From Syntrophobotulus glycolicus DSM 8271 (lineage in GTDB: Bacteria; Bacillota; Desulfitobacteriia; Desulfitobacteriales; Syntrophobotulaceae): a stretch of DNA of 64,000 bases. Below the pieces are notes generated by a model. It worked only from the letters and a program-made list of their open reading frames with translations. It was not told the origin of the DNA and searched no databases. Positions 17,344-25,575 of this stretch are shown here, piece by piece. Numbering within the stretch: the first letter of the stretch is position 1; every line of letters begins with the position of its first letter. The stretch covers positions 620,001-684,000 of the forward strand of contig NC_015172.1 in the NCBI RefSeq assembly GCF_000190635.1, read 5' to 3'. A program made the translations under genes and the position numbers.

Positions 17344-18405
17344 ATGCTGGAATTTGATACAGACAGTATGCAATTTGCGCGAATTAAAGTTATAGGTGTT
17401 GGCGGAGGGGGCAATAACGCTGTAAATAGGATGATTTCCGCCGATCTTAAAGGAGTAGAATTTATCGGTATTAATACAGATGCTCAGGCTTTGCAAATGT
17501 CCAGGGCTGCCGAAAAAATACAGATAGGAAACAAGCTGACAAAAGGACTCGGGGCTGGTGCCAATCCTGAGATTGGCCAGAATGCTGCGATCGAAAGCAA
17601 GGATGATTTGGCCCAGGTCCTGATGGGAGCAGATATGGTTTTTGTTGCCGCGGGAATGGGCGGAGGTACCGGGACGGGCGCAGCCCCTATTGTTGCCGAA
17701 ATCGCCCGCAGTGTCGGGGCGCTGACAGTTGGGGTGGTCACAAGGCCGTTTTCTTTTGAAGGCAGGAAAAGGGCGCTTCAAGCCGAACGCGGGATATTGG
17801 AGCTGAAAGACAAGGTGGATACCTTGATTACGATTCCGAATGACCGTTTGCTTCAGGTGGTGGACAAGCATACGACGATTCAGGAGGCATTTAAGATTGC
17901 CGATGATATCCTTTTGCATGGGGTTCAGGGCATTTCAAATCTCATTACGATTCCGGGCCTGATCAATCTTGATTTTGCCGATGTCAAAACAATTATGTCC
18001 GATACAGGTTCGGCCCTGATGGGAATCGGGGTATCCACAGGTGACAACAGGGCGGTGGAAGCGGCCAGAAGGGCAATCTCCAGTCCTCTTTTGGAAACCT
18101 CTATCGAGGGAGCAAAAGGGGTCTTATTAAATATTACGGGCGGTTCCAATATGACCCTTTTAGAAGTCAACGAAGCTTCCGAGGTTGTCGGCGAGGCGGC
18201 CGATCAGGAAGCCAATATCATATTCGGGGCTGTTATTGACGAATCCCTTAAAGATGATGTCAGGGTTACGGTGATTGCTACCGGCTTTGACCAGAGAAGT
18301 ACCCCCCAGCATAAAGGAACGACCAATTCCGATCCCATAGGGCAAAAGAACAATATCTTTTCAGATAATGTGGATATTCCTAATTTCCTGAAATTCAGAA
18401 AGTAA
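17344..18405 (+). CDS. ftsZ: cell-division GTPase FtsZ
   Basis: This 353-residue tubulin homologue forms the Z ring. The N-terminal [17 protein letters not shown] binds GTP, the tubulin signature [10 protein letters not shown] lies near residue 107, and the T7 loop contains [11 protein letters not shown]. The C-terminal peptide DIPNFLKF that binds SepF or other anchors is intact. The linker is short. A 205-base gap upstream is long enough for its own promoter, though I see no convincing -35/-10 pair there. FtsA is missing from this cluster, so SepF at 24345 is the likely membrane tether. Confidence 0.98.
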   Translation: MLEFDTDSMQFARIKVIGVGGGGNNAVNRMISADLKGVEFIGINTDAQALQMSRAAEKIQIGNKLTKGLGAGANPEIGQNAAIESKDDLAQVLMGADMVFVAAGMGGGTGTGAAPIVAEIARSVGALTVGVVTRPFSFEGRKRALQAERGILELKDKVDTLITIPNDRLLQVVDKHTTIQEAFKIADDILLHGVQGISNLITIPGLINLDFADVKTIMSDTGSALMGIGVSTGDNRAVEAARRAISSPLLETSIEGAKGVLLNITGGSNMTLLEVNEASEVVGEAADQEANIIFGAVIDESLKDDVRVTVIATGFDQRSTPQHKGTTNSDPIGQKNNIFSDNVDIPNFLKFRK

Positions 18406-18690
18406 CAGCGGACAGCCATTGGATCAAATCAGGGGAAAAGGATAACGGCTGTAATTTGTTTTCATTTGTAATGAAGGCGTACCGAAGCTTTGTGCTGCGT
18501 CTTCGTTTTGTTGTCTTTAAAATTTAATTTGAGACGGGACCAGACAGGCTTGTAAACAGAGAATGACGCATTCCAGGCAATATTCTACTGTTTATTTTTT
18601 TTGCTGTTCTTATTGATTTTCACAATGCCTGCTTATCCTACAGAAAACGGGCTTTCCGGCAAAAAATAGCCTGTTTTTACCTAACCAAAA
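18406..18690. other. gene-free stretch between ftsZ and the spoIIGA promoter
   Basis: No ORF with a ribosome binding site is visible. ACAGCC (18412-18417) can pair with GGCTGT (18447-18452) just before a T-rich stretch, and CGAAG/CTTCG followed by TTTTG (about 18484-18515) could be a weak terminator of ftsZ. Neither is strong. A degenerate Spo0A-like box lies at its right end (18655-18663). Confidence 0.4.
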
Positions 18691-18723
18691 CCGACAGGAT
18701 TTATTTCCCTTTAAAGGTATAAT
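18691..18723 (+). promoter_or_regulatory. candidate Spo0A-dependent spoIIG-type promoter
   Basis: A perfect TATAAT -10 at 18718-18723 is preceded by CCGACA (18691-18696), a TTGACA-like element 21 bp away. The over-long spacer recalls the B. subtilis spoIIG promoter, which has a 22-bp spacer and needs Spo0A~P. The core CGACA matches the complement of the Spo0A box, and TCCGGCAAA at 18655-18663 is a second degenerate box. The start codon lies about 75 bp downstream. Confidence 0.45.
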
Positions 18724-18796
18724 TTTTACATAAGATCCAAAATGGAAAGGGATACAGCCACAAGGATCACCCGGATGATTGAAGGGATACGGCCAA

Positions 18797-19702
18797 ATGT
18801 ATTACCTGGATATTGTTTTATTGATTAATGGGCTGATGGATGCCCTGATCCTCCTTTTTGCTTCCAAGCTTCTCCACCGCAGGATCTATCCCGCTTTCCT
18901 TATTTCAGGCGCTCTGCTCGGAGAAATCCCCATCCTGCTTGCATTGTTCCCGTACAATCCCCTGGTTCATTTAAGCAAAGTGATCATTCCTCTGGCCGTA
19001 GCGGGGATAGGCATGCGGGCAAGGTCCTGGGGCGATCTTTGGGAGTGCTTTCTCTATTTTACCGTTCTCACGGCCATGACCGGCGGAGCGGCTTACGCAG
19101 GAATCGTTTGGTTTGGATTAGCCGATACGGCTGCCGGCTTCAGCCTGACGCTCGATAATATCTGGCTGCTCCTGGCGCTGATCCTGGTGCTTTGCTTATG
19201 CTACAGGTTATGGGGGAAAAACAATGGTAAACAATCTTTTTTTAGTCAGGTGCTGTACCGGATCGAATTGGATTTCGGCGGCGGGTCTGTTCTGAAAACG
19301 ACGGCTCTCCTCGATACCGGAAATGAGCTGAGGGATCCCCTGACAGATAAGCCGATGATATTGATTCAGGAAAATGTTTCCTTAACAGCTTTGCCCCGGC
19401 CAATTGCCGAATTTCTGCAATGTCCGTGGCGCGATCTGGCCGACCCCTGTTCTCTGCTCTGGAACAGCAGCAATAACATCGCGGAGAGGGTGACCTTCAT
19501 TCGGGTAAAAGGAGTAAACGGCCAGAGCTGGCTGCCGGGTGTCAGATCAGTCCGGTTAAAAATAACAGAGGACGGTTCCGTCCGGGAAAAAACCGTAACA
19601 GCGGTGATTGTGCCGCAGTTATTGAGCTCGGATAACAAATTTGAAGCTCTTCTGCATCCCGATCATGTCTGCAGGGAAAAATACAGGGAGGAAATCGCAT
19701 GA
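18797..19702 (+). CDS. spoIIGA: sporulation sigma-E factor-processing peptidase SpoIIGA
   Basis: This 301-residue protein has five N-terminal membrane segments (about residues 3-150) and a C-terminal aspartic-protease domain with [11 protein letters not shown], placing the catalytic Asp at 173. In B. subtilis SpoIIGA cleaves pro-sigma-E in the mother cell after a signal from SpoIIR. The ATG at 18797 ([16 protein letters not shown]) is chosen over TTG 18779 because GAAGGG lies 10 bases upstream and homologues start this way. The stop overlaps sigE as ATGA, the classic spoIIG arrangement. Confidence 0.95.
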   Translation: MYYLDIVLLINGLMDALILLFASKLLHRRIYPAFLISGALLGEIPILLALFPYNPLVHLSKVIIPLAVAGIGMRARSWGDLWECFLYFTVLTAMTGGAAYAGIVWFGLADTAAGFSLTLDNIWLLLALILVLCLCYRLWGKNNGKQSFFSQVLYRIELDFGGGSVLKTTALLDTGNELRDPLTDKPMILIQENVSLTALPRPIAEFLQCPWRDLADPCSLLWNSSNNIAERVTFIRVKGVNGQSWLPGVRSVRLKITEDGSVREKTVTAVIVPQLLSSDNKFEALLHPDHVCREKYREEIA

Positions 19703-20451
19703 TGATGTGGGGAAAGAATATCATTAATCTGTGGGGCAGAAAAACAGCAAACCTGTTTAGAAATGCTGCCGGCGCGGTGTTGAATAAAATCAGGAGAGTA
19801 AAAACTGTTTTCTATGTGGGAAGCAGTGAAGCACTGCCTCCGCCTCTAAGCTTTGATGAAGAAGAAGAACTGATCCTCAGACTGGAAAAGGGCGATCTGA
19901 GTGTGAAAGGGACATTAATCGAGAGGAATCTTCGTTTGGTCGTTTATATTTCCCGCAAATTTGAAAATACAGGGATCAGTATTGAAGACCTCGTTTCTAT
20001 CGGCACAATAGGGCTGATTAAAGCAGTGAATACGTTTGACCCCACAAAGAAGATCAAACTGGCAACGTATGCTTCTCGCTGTATCGAGAATGAAATCCTG
20101 ATGTATTTGCGCAGAAATAATAAAATCAGGTCGGAAGTCTCATTTGACGAACCGCTGAATATCGACTGGGACGGAAATGAATTGCTTCTTTCCGATGTAT
20201 TGGGAACAGAGAATGATATCATCTCCAAGCCTATTGAAGAAGAGGTTGACAGACAGCTTCTGGCCCAGGCGATGTCTTCGCTGAGTGAGAGAGAACAGCT
20301 GATTATGGAACTCCGGTTCGGGATGGGCGGCAAAGAGGAAAAGACCCAGAAGGAAGTGGCGGATAAACTGGGAATTTCCCAATCCTATATTTCCCGTCTG
20401 GAAAAAAAAATCATCAAAAGACTGCGTAAAGAATTTGTGCGTTTGGAATAA
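19699..20451 (+). CDS. sigE: pro-sigma-E, mother-cell sporulation sigma factor
   Basis: This 250-residue sigma-70 family protein has an N-terminal pro-sequence of about 30 residues that tethers it to the membrane until cleaved by SpoIIGA. Region 2 carries [34 protein letters not shown]. Region 4 ends with [26 protein letters not shown] as the helix-turn-helix. It directs early mother-cell transcription. Three consecutive ATG codons at 19699-19707 leave the exact start open. GAGGAAATC precedes them and translation is probably coupled to spoIIGA. Confidence 0.97.
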   Translation: MMMWGKNIINLWGRKTANLFRNAAGAVLNKIRRVKTVFYVGSSEALPPPLSFDEEEELILRLEKGDLSVKGTLIERNLRLVVYISRKFENTGISIEDLVSIGTIGLIKAVNTFDPTKKIKLATYASRCIENEILMYLRRNNKIRSEVSFDEPLNIDWDGNELLLSDVLGTENDIISKPIEEEVDRQLLAQAMSSLSEREQLIMELRFGMGGKEEKTQKEVADKLGISQSYISRLEKKIIKRLRKEFVRLE

Positions 20452-20508
20452 ACAAGAGGCTCTCAGGGTATACTCTCCAGAAGGATAACCGCACGGAGGG
20501 TATTTGAT

Positions 20509-21282
20509 ATGGTTTTGAACAAAGTGGAAATATGCGGAGTGAACACATCGAAACTGCCTGTCCTGAGTGGTGCAAAAATGAAAGAACTGTTTACAAAAAT
20601 GCAAGCGGGCGACGGCACGATACGTGAGCAGTTGATTAAAGGCAACCTGCGCCTGGTTTTAAGTGTGATTCAGAGATTCAGCAACAGGGGAGAGCATGTC
20701 GACGATTTGTTTCAGGTAGGCTGTATCGGGCTCATGAAAGCAATTGATAATTTTGATCTCAGCCAGAATGTCAAATTTTCAACTTATGCTGTTCCTATGA
20801 TCATCGGAGAGATCAGAAGATATTTAAGAGACAATAATTCGATCAGAGTCAGCAGGTCTTTAAGGGATATCGCTTATAAAGCCCTGCAGATCAGAGATAA
20901 ATTGGCGACAGAATGCTCCCGGGAACCGACCATCCAGGAAATCGCGGCAAAATTGGAGACACCCCAGGAAGAAGTGATCTTGGCCCTGGATGCCATTCAG
21001 GAACCGGTTTCCTTATTTGAACCGATTTACCATGATGGCGGCGATCCGATCTATGTCATGGATCAGATCGGTGATCATAAGCAATCCGACCGGATCTGGC
21101 TGGAAAGTCTGTCAATCAAAGAAGGGATTGAGCGGCTGGGGGAACGGGAAAAAAGAATTATCTCTCTCCGGTTTTTTCAAGGCAAGACTCAAATGGAAGT
21201 AGCTGAAGAAATCGGGATATCCCAAGCCCAGGTATCGCGTTTGGAAAAAGCGGCCCTTAAGCACATGCGTAAACATGTATGA
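20509..21282 (+). CDS. sigG: sigma-G, late forespore sigma factor
   Basis: This 257-residue sporulation sigma factor begins NKVEICGVNTSKLPVL, the N-terminal signature of sigma-G that binds CsfB/SpoIIAB-type regulators. Region 2 reads NLRLVLSVIQRFSNRGEHVDDLFQVGCIGLMKAIDNFD. Region 4 ends EVAEEIGISQAQVSRLEKAALKHMR. It drives late forespore genes. It sits 57 bases after sigE, as in Bacillus. I looked for a sigma-F/G type promoter in the gap and found no convincing one, so read-through from spoIIG is plausible. Confidence 0.97.
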   Translation: MVLNKVEICGVNTSKLPVLSGAKMKELFTKMQAGDGTIREQLIKGNLRLVLSVIQRFSNRGEHVDDLFQVGCIGLMKAIDNFDLSQNVKFSTYAVPMIIGEIRRYLRDNNSIRVSRSLRDIAYKALQIRDKLATECSREPTIQEIAAKLETPQEEVILALDAIQEPVSLFEPIYHDGGDPIYVMDQIGDHKQSDRIWLESLSIKEGIERLGEREKRIISLRFFQGKTQMEVAEEIGISQAQVSRLEKAALKHMRKHV

Positions 21283-21326
21283 CAGCCGTTTCTCTCTCAT
21301 ATGATAGAGGGAGAGGAGGGCTGGCA

Positions 21327-21584
21327 ATGAAAGTGTCTGAAATGCGTATGCTGGATATTATCAATGTTGAAGATGGCCGCAGGCTGGGGCCCATACTTGA
21401 TCTGGATATCGATCTGGAGAAAGGGATCATGAAAGGTCTTGTCGTTATGGTCACAGCCAAAGGCCGAAGCTTTTTTGGAAGCAACCGGGGAGGGGACGCC
21501 TTTATTCCCTGGGAGAGAGTGGTCAAGATCGGGGTTGATGTGATCCTGGTAGATGCTAAGGATATTGTCAGTTTAAACGGCTAG
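21327..21584 (+). CDS. ylmC: YlmC/YmxH family PRC-barrel sporulation protein
   Basis: This 85-residue protein is one PRC-barrel-like domain starting MKVSEMRMLDIINVEDGRRLG, with the conserved FFGSNRGGDAFIPWERVVKIG in the second half. YlmC/YmxH homologues often follow sigG or lie near ylm genes; their role is unknown. The ATG at 21327 has GGAGAGGAGGG upstream; an in-frame start at 21279 is rejected because it overlaps sigG and lacks a site. Confidence 0.9.
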   Translation: MKVSEMRMLDIINVEDGRRLGPILDLDIDLEKGIMKGLVVMVTAKGRSFFGSNRGGDAFIPWERVVKIGVDVILVDAKDIVSLNG

Positions 21585-21605
21585 AGTTTAAAATAACTAT
21601 AGAAA

Positions 21606-21635
21606 TTGACTTTTTTCGACGATAATATACATAAA
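21606..21635 (+). promoter_or_regulatory. possible sigma-A promoter upstream of pgeF
   Basis: TTGACT at 21606-21611 is followed by a poor -10, CATAAA, 18 bp downstream (21630-21635). TTCGACG at 21616-21622 differs by one base from the complement of a Spo0A box. The start codon is about 40 bp downstream. The -10 is weak, so this is tentative. Confidence 0.3.
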
Positions 21636-21676
21636 TAACAAATAACAAAGAACAAAGTGATTGATCAGAGGTGAAA

Positions 21677-22498
21677 ATGGGCTGGCAGTGGCAAAAAGGT
21701 AAAACATTAAATTATTTAATCATTGAGGAGTGGGCGGAAAAAGGTGTCACGGCTGCTTTTTCGTCGCGTAGCGGAGGGCTCAGCAACGGTCCCTATACGT
21801 CCCTCAATATCGGTCTTCATGTGGAGGACAAGCAAGAAACAGTCCTGGCCAACCGCAAAAGATTATTGGATGAATGGAGCATACCTTTTGAGGACTGTGT
21901 GGTGGCGGACCAGGTTCATGGCCGTCATATCCAGTTTATTACGGGTGAAGACAGAGGGAAAGGTATGGAAAGTACCGGGACGGCTATTCCTTCAACCGAT
22001 GGGATGCTTACGAACAGCGGGATCGCTTTAATGGCTTTTTTCGCAGACTGTGTACCTGTGTTCTTCTTCCATCCAGATATCAGGATCATTGGTCTGGCTC
22101 ATGCGGGCTGGAAAGGCACTGCGTCAGGAATTGCCGGCAAAATGATCGAAAAAATCAGCAGTTATGGCGGTCATCCGTCACGTTGCCTGGTCGGAATCGG
22201 TCCCTGCATCGGCAAGTGCTGTTATGAAGTCGATGAAAACGTGATTGAGGCGATTAATGAAAAAGTTCTCAATATCGCCCGTGTGGCAGCCCCCGTCGAA
22301 AAGAATGAATCAGCAAAGAAAAAATACAAGCTGGACTTGGCGGCGGCAAATAGAGAAATTCTTCTCGCTGGGGGAGTTCATCCCTCAAACATTTGGGAAA
22401 GCGGAATGTGTACTTCATGCCAGGAAGAAGATTTTTACTCATACCGAAGAGACAACGGCCGGACGGGCAGAATGGCCGGACTGATCAAGATGTGTTAA
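21677..22498 (+). CDS. pgeF: purine nucleoside phosphorylase / polyphenol oxidase family protein PgeF (YlmD, YfiH)
   Basis: This is a 273-residue member of the YfiH/LACC1 family. It carries the metal-binding HGR motif in ADQVHGRHI, the FADCVPVFFF segment, GLAHAGWKGT and GPCIGKCCYEV, with His and Cys residues forming the zinc site. Family members have been described as purine nucleoside-cleaving enzymes and as peptidoglycan-editing factors. The gene keeps the ylmD position before yggS (ylmE) and sepF (ylmF). The ATG at 21677 is preferred to GTG 21671 because of the AGAGGTG spacing. Confidence 0.9.
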   Translation: MGWQWQKGKTLNYLIIEEWAEKGVTAAFSSRSGGLSNGPYTSLNIGLHVEDKQETVLANRKRLLDEWSIPFEDCVVADQVHGRHIQFITGEDRGKGMESTGTAIPSTDGMLTNSGIALMAFFADCVPVFFFHPDIRIIGLAHAGWKGTASGIAGKMIEKISSYGGHPSRCLVGIGPCIGKCCYEVDENVIEAINEKVLNIARVAAPVEKNESAKKKYKLDLAAANREILLAGGVHPSNIWESGMCTSCQEEDFYSYRRDNGRTGRMAGLIKMC

Positions 22499-22587
22499 TC
22501 AGATAAAAAACGGTTGACGAATTAAGCTGTGCTGATCAGGCAAAATGACCGGACTGGCTGTTGGGGCGGCCGGTAAGAGGTGGTTGA

Positions 22588-23514
22588 ATGGCCGGTAAGA
22601 AAAAGGCCCGGGGTAAAATAAAATATTTTGTTTTGTTTGCGCTTGGCTGTACCTTGTTTTACTGGGCATATGATACAGCTTGGTTTCCCCGCAGCCTTCA
22701 ATATGCCGTTGCTGAACAGGGAAACCTCAATCATGAAACGAAGACCAAAGCAACTTTTGCTAACCGGGAAACTGTTTTAACCGCTCCCATCGAAGGCCGG
22801 GTGACCTACCTCTGTGACGACGGCCAGCGTTTAAGCAAAGGGGAAGAGACCATGTCAATTCTGCCTGGAGGGGTAGATTACGGTGTCAAGTTACAGGCAG
22901 TCACGGTCAATGCACCTGTTACAGGCCTTTTTTCTCAAGAATGTGATGGCTTGGAGGAAATAATCACCCCGGAGAATTTAATCAATATGGATTTATCCAG
23001 GCTGTTATTGGAAATGAACAAATCAGGGCAGCCTCAAACGGAAAATAACAGCCTGATTCCGGTGAACAGCGCCGTTGGGAAAATTATTGACAATCTTTCA
23101 CCAAGCTATGCCTTTATTGAGCTTCCTTCAATTCAAGGCTTAGCATTGAATCAAAGCATTAATCTGACAGTGGATCAGGAGGAGCATCTTTCCACAATCG
23201 TGAGACTGTCCGATCATCCGGTTGGTATTGTGGTCAAATGCGCCAGTTTTGTCAACGGGTCAATGAGGCCGAGAGTCAGGGAAATTACGGTCAGGACGCA
23301 GAAGGCATCGGATGGGACAATTGTTCCTTTATCCGCTCTGAGCACAAAGGGTCAGACCCAGGGAATTTATGTGGAAGAAAATGGAGTTGTCAGATTTAAA
23401 GAGGTGGAGATTATTGATCAAAATGAAACTGAGGTTTGTGTAAAGGGGATTTCAGCAAAAACCCAGGTTGTCGTAAACCCGCAGGAAGGGATCGAGGGGA
23501 CATTAGTGAGATAA
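22588..23514 (+). CDS. HlyD-like single-pass membrane protein, conserved between pgeF and yggS
   Basis: This 308-residue protein has a basic N-terminus (MAGKKKARGKIKY), one membrane segment at about 12-31, and an extracytoplasmic region resembling HlyD-family periplasmic adaptors. A lipoyl-like half (TVLTAPIEGRVTYLCDDGQRLSKGEETMSIL) comes first. A beta-barrel half near the C-terminus (GTIVPLSALSTKGQTQGIYVEENGVVRFKEVEI) follows. No ABC transporter or outer-membrane partner is adjacent. In Bacillus no such gene sits here, so in this lineage it may have a role linked to division or sporulation. That link is inference from position only. Confidence 0.7.
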   Translation: MAGKKKARGKIKYFVLFALGCTLFYWAYDTAWFPRSLQYAVAEQGNLNHETKTKATFANRETVLTAPIEGRVTYLCDDGQRLSKGEETMSILPGGVDYGVKLQAVTVNAPVTGLFSQECDGLEEIITPENLINMDLSRLLLEMNKSGQPQTENNSLIPVNSAVGKIIDNLSPSYAFIELPSIQGLALNQSINLTVDQEEHLSTIVRLSDHPVGIVVKCASFVNGSMRPRVREITVRTQKASDGTIVPLSALSTKGQTQGIYVEENGVVRFKEVEIIDQNETEVCVKGISAKTQVVVNPQEGIEGTLVR

Positions 23515-23621
23515 AACAGAAAAAAAGACTGATTTATTGTCAATTTTTCGCTGGCAGGAAGGGAAAACCTTAATCGTGTAGAACTTAAATTGAATAGGCT
23601 GAATGATTTGGAGTGATCGCT

Positions 23622-24311
23622 TTGTCAATTAAGCAAAATCTTTTGGATATCAGGGCAAGGATTGTCAGGGCAGCTGCAAATTCCGGACGCAGGATAGAGG
23701 ACATTAAGCTTGTCGCCGTATCAAAGACAGTTGCCATAGAGGGTTTAGCGGAAGCATACGCGGAAAATCAAAAAGTATTCGGGGAAAACCGAGTTCAGGA
23801 ATGGCAGGATAAATACGAACATCTTGCGGCAGATTGTGAATGGCATATCATTGGAAGCCTTCAGACAAACAAGGTAAAATATTTAAACAGCAGGATTGTC
23901 CTGATTCATTCTTTGGACAGGCTTCCCCTTCTGGAAAAGTTAAATTCCGAAGGAGAAAAAAAAGGCGGGGTGTGGAATGCTCTGGTTCAGGTCAATGTAG
24001 CCAGGGATGAAGCGAAGGCCGGTCTGGAAGTGAATGAAGTCAGGGACTTTATTGAAAATGCCGTTGCTTTTCCGAAAGTTAAAATTAAGGGACTGATGAC
24101 CATAGGGGCACTGAATGCCACAGCCGGAGAAACCAGGGACTGTTTTCACCAGCTGCGGGAGCTTCGTAACAGTCTGCAAACAGTCAAATACCCGGAAAAG
24201 ATTCAGGAGCTCTCGATGGGGATGAGTGATGATTTTGAAACGGCTATCGAAGAAGGAGCCACAATTGTCCGGATAGGAAGCAGAATTTTTGGACACCGGA
24301 GTGAGAAATAA
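23622..24311 (+). CDS. yggS: YggS family pyridoxal phosphate homeostasis protein
   Basis: This 229-residue PLP-binding TIM-barrel protein has the lysine that holds PLP in LVAVSKTV, then [29 protein letters not shown] and [28 protein letters not shown] at the phosphate-binding end. The family maintains PLP and amino-acid homeostasis without known catalysis. TTG at 23622 is chosen because GGAG lies 8 bases before it; a GTG at 23613 overlaps that site. Known as ylmE in Bacillus, directly before sepF. Confidence 0.95.
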   Translation: MSIKQNLLDIRARIVRAAANSGRRIEDIKLVAVSKTVAIEGLAEAYAENQKVFGENRVQEWQDKYEHLAADCEWHIIGSLQTNKVKYLNSRIVLIHSLDRLPLLEKLNSEGEKKGGVWNALVQVNVARDEAKAGLEVNEVRDFIENAVAFPKVKIKGLMTIGALNATAGETRDCFHQLRELRNSLQTVKYPEKIQELSMGMSDDFETAIEEGATIVRIGSRIFGHRSEK

Positions 24312-24344
24312 AAAACGAATGAGATAATCATTGGGAGGTTTGAA

Positions 24345-24869
24345 ATGGGAAACTTGCTGGACAAATTTATTGGAATTATGGGCTTTGGTGATGATCAGAC
24401 AGATGATGAACTGGCAGCCGCCGAATTTGAAGAAGATTACGAAGATGAGGAACCGCGCTTTAAAACAAATACAACCCGGGACAATTTTGTCAGAGAATCG
24501 GCGCCGAGGGAAACAGCGCTCAGAGACGCAAAGGAAGTCAGACATAAATCTTCACCGGTCGTCAGTATTCATACCCAAAAACAAGTGCGTGTCATGATTG
24601 TGGAACCTTCTTCTTTCGAAGAAACACAAAATATCGCGGAGCATTTAAAATCACGCAGGGCGGTAGTGGTTAATCTCGAAAAGACAGATTCTTCAATTAC
24701 TCAGAGAATTGTTGATTTCGTCTGTGGAACAACCTATGCTTTGGGTGGCAATATGCAGAAAATTGGCAATGGGATTTTCATGTTTGTACCCAATAATGTC
24801 GACATCAGCGGTGAAACGAGCTTTAAAATGACCGACAGGGAAATCATCTGGCCGAAAATGAATCATTAA
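24345..24869 (+). CDS. sepF: cell-division protein SepF
   Basis: This 174-residue protein has an N-terminal amphipathic helix ([15 protein letters not shown]) for membrane binding, a charged linker to about residue 75, and the DUF552 globular domain ([20 protein letters not shown] to the C-terminus) that polymerises and binds the FtsZ tail. With no ftsA in this cluster it is the likely membrane anchor for FtsZ. GGGAGG lies a short distance upstream of the ATG. Confidence 0.96.
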   Translation: MGNLLDKFIGIMGFGDDQTDDELAAAEFEEDYEDEEPRFKTNTTRDNFVRESAPRETALRDAKEVRHKSSPVVSIHTQKQVRVMIVEPSSFEETQNIAEHLKSRRAVVVNLEKTDSSITQRIVDFVCGTTYALGGNMQKIGNGIFMFVPNNVDISGETSFKMTDREIIWPKMNH

Positions 24870-24909
24870 TATTTTCAAGCTAAAACATTAGGGAGGGTAT
24901 TCATATTTT

Positions 24910-25197
24910 ATGATCAGCACTTTATACAGTATTATCTATATGGCTTTGGAAATTTTACAATTGCTCATATTGGTATATTGTATCGTTTCATGGATACCGA
25001 GCATCTCGAATCATCCTATTGTCAGGACGCTGAATGACTTTATCGAGCCCTTGCTGAGGCCTTTCAGGAGAATCAAGTTTGGCGGGGCAGGGATGATGAT
25101 TGATTTCGCACCTTTGCTTGCGCTTTTGTCTATCTGGGTGTTGCAGTCATTCGTCTTGAAATATTTATTTATCCTGCTGATGAATATTTCTTCTTAA
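24910..25197 (+). CDS. yggT: YggT family membrane protein
   Basis: This 95-residue protein has two hydrophobic segments (about 5-27 and 62-90) flanking the conserved SWIPSISNHPIVRTLNDFIEPLLRPFRRI loop. This is the YggT/YlmG signature. The family has been linked to membrane or division functions in bacteria and plastids without a settled role. It closes the ylm series here; ylmH and divIVA, which follow in Bacillus, are absent and a T-box with ileS comes next. Confidence 0.93.
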   Translation: MISTLYSIIYMALEILQLLILVYCIVSWIPSISNHPIVRTLNDFIEPLLRPFRRIKFGGAGMMIDFAPLLALLSIWVLQSFVLKYLFILLMNISS

Positions 25198-25232
25198 GTG
25201 TCGTCCTTTCTTAGGATCAATCTTTGTTTTCT

Positions 25233-25260
25233 TTGCATTTTCAATTCTTTTATATATAAT
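25233..25260 (+). promoter_or_regulatory. promoter for the T-box/ileS transcript
   Basis: TATAAT at 25255-25260 is preceded by TTGCAT at 25233-25238 with a 16-bp spacer, placing the start of transcription just before the T-box stem I. An A/T-rich region surrounds it. Confidence 0.6.
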
Positions 25261-25277
25261 AGTAAAGTAAAAGAATA

Positions 25278-25529
25278 AAATATTGGTGCAGAAAGCATGG
25301 ATGAGGACAGTACGTTTATCACCTTCCTCCAGCGAGCAGGGTATGGTGGAAGCCTGTGGAAGAAATATTCGGAAGATCACCTCGGAGCGGCAGACTGAAA
25401 GGTTAATCAGGGTAAGTCTGTCCGGATTGTCCCCGTTAAAAGACTTGGAGATGCCCGTGACGCAGTTTTGGAACGGGCAATTAAGGTGGTACCGCGAGAC
25501 TAGACTCGCCCTTTGAGGGCGGGTTTTTG
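25278..25529 (+). ncRNA. T-box leader (isoleucine, specifier AUC) controlling ileS
   Basis: Stem I features are visible: GAGGACAGTA, AGCGAGC and GGTATGGTGGAAGCC. The specifier region reads GGAAGATCACC, giving specifier codon AUC at 25376-25378, an isoleucine codon. The T-box sequence AAGGTGGTACCGCG at about 25473-25487 pairs with the tRNA acceptor end. A terminator follows: CTCGCCC (25505-25511) with GGGCGGG (25517-25523) and a T-run. Uncharged tRNA-Ile would stabilise the antiterminator and switch on ileS. Both codon and downstream gene agree. Confidence 0.95.
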
Positions 25530-25575
25530 TTTTTCGGACAGGGATTCAGGAAGAATATGTTCAGGAGTGATGACA

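Noticed and set aside
20452-20508. Sigma-F or sigma-G dependent promoter before sigG
   Set aside because: A GTATA-like -35 is present, but no suitable -10 lies at the right distance.
25513-25575. N-terminal extension of ileS
   Set aside because: It reads through the T-box terminator; the family start MDYRETLNLP at 25576 has its own ribosome binding site.
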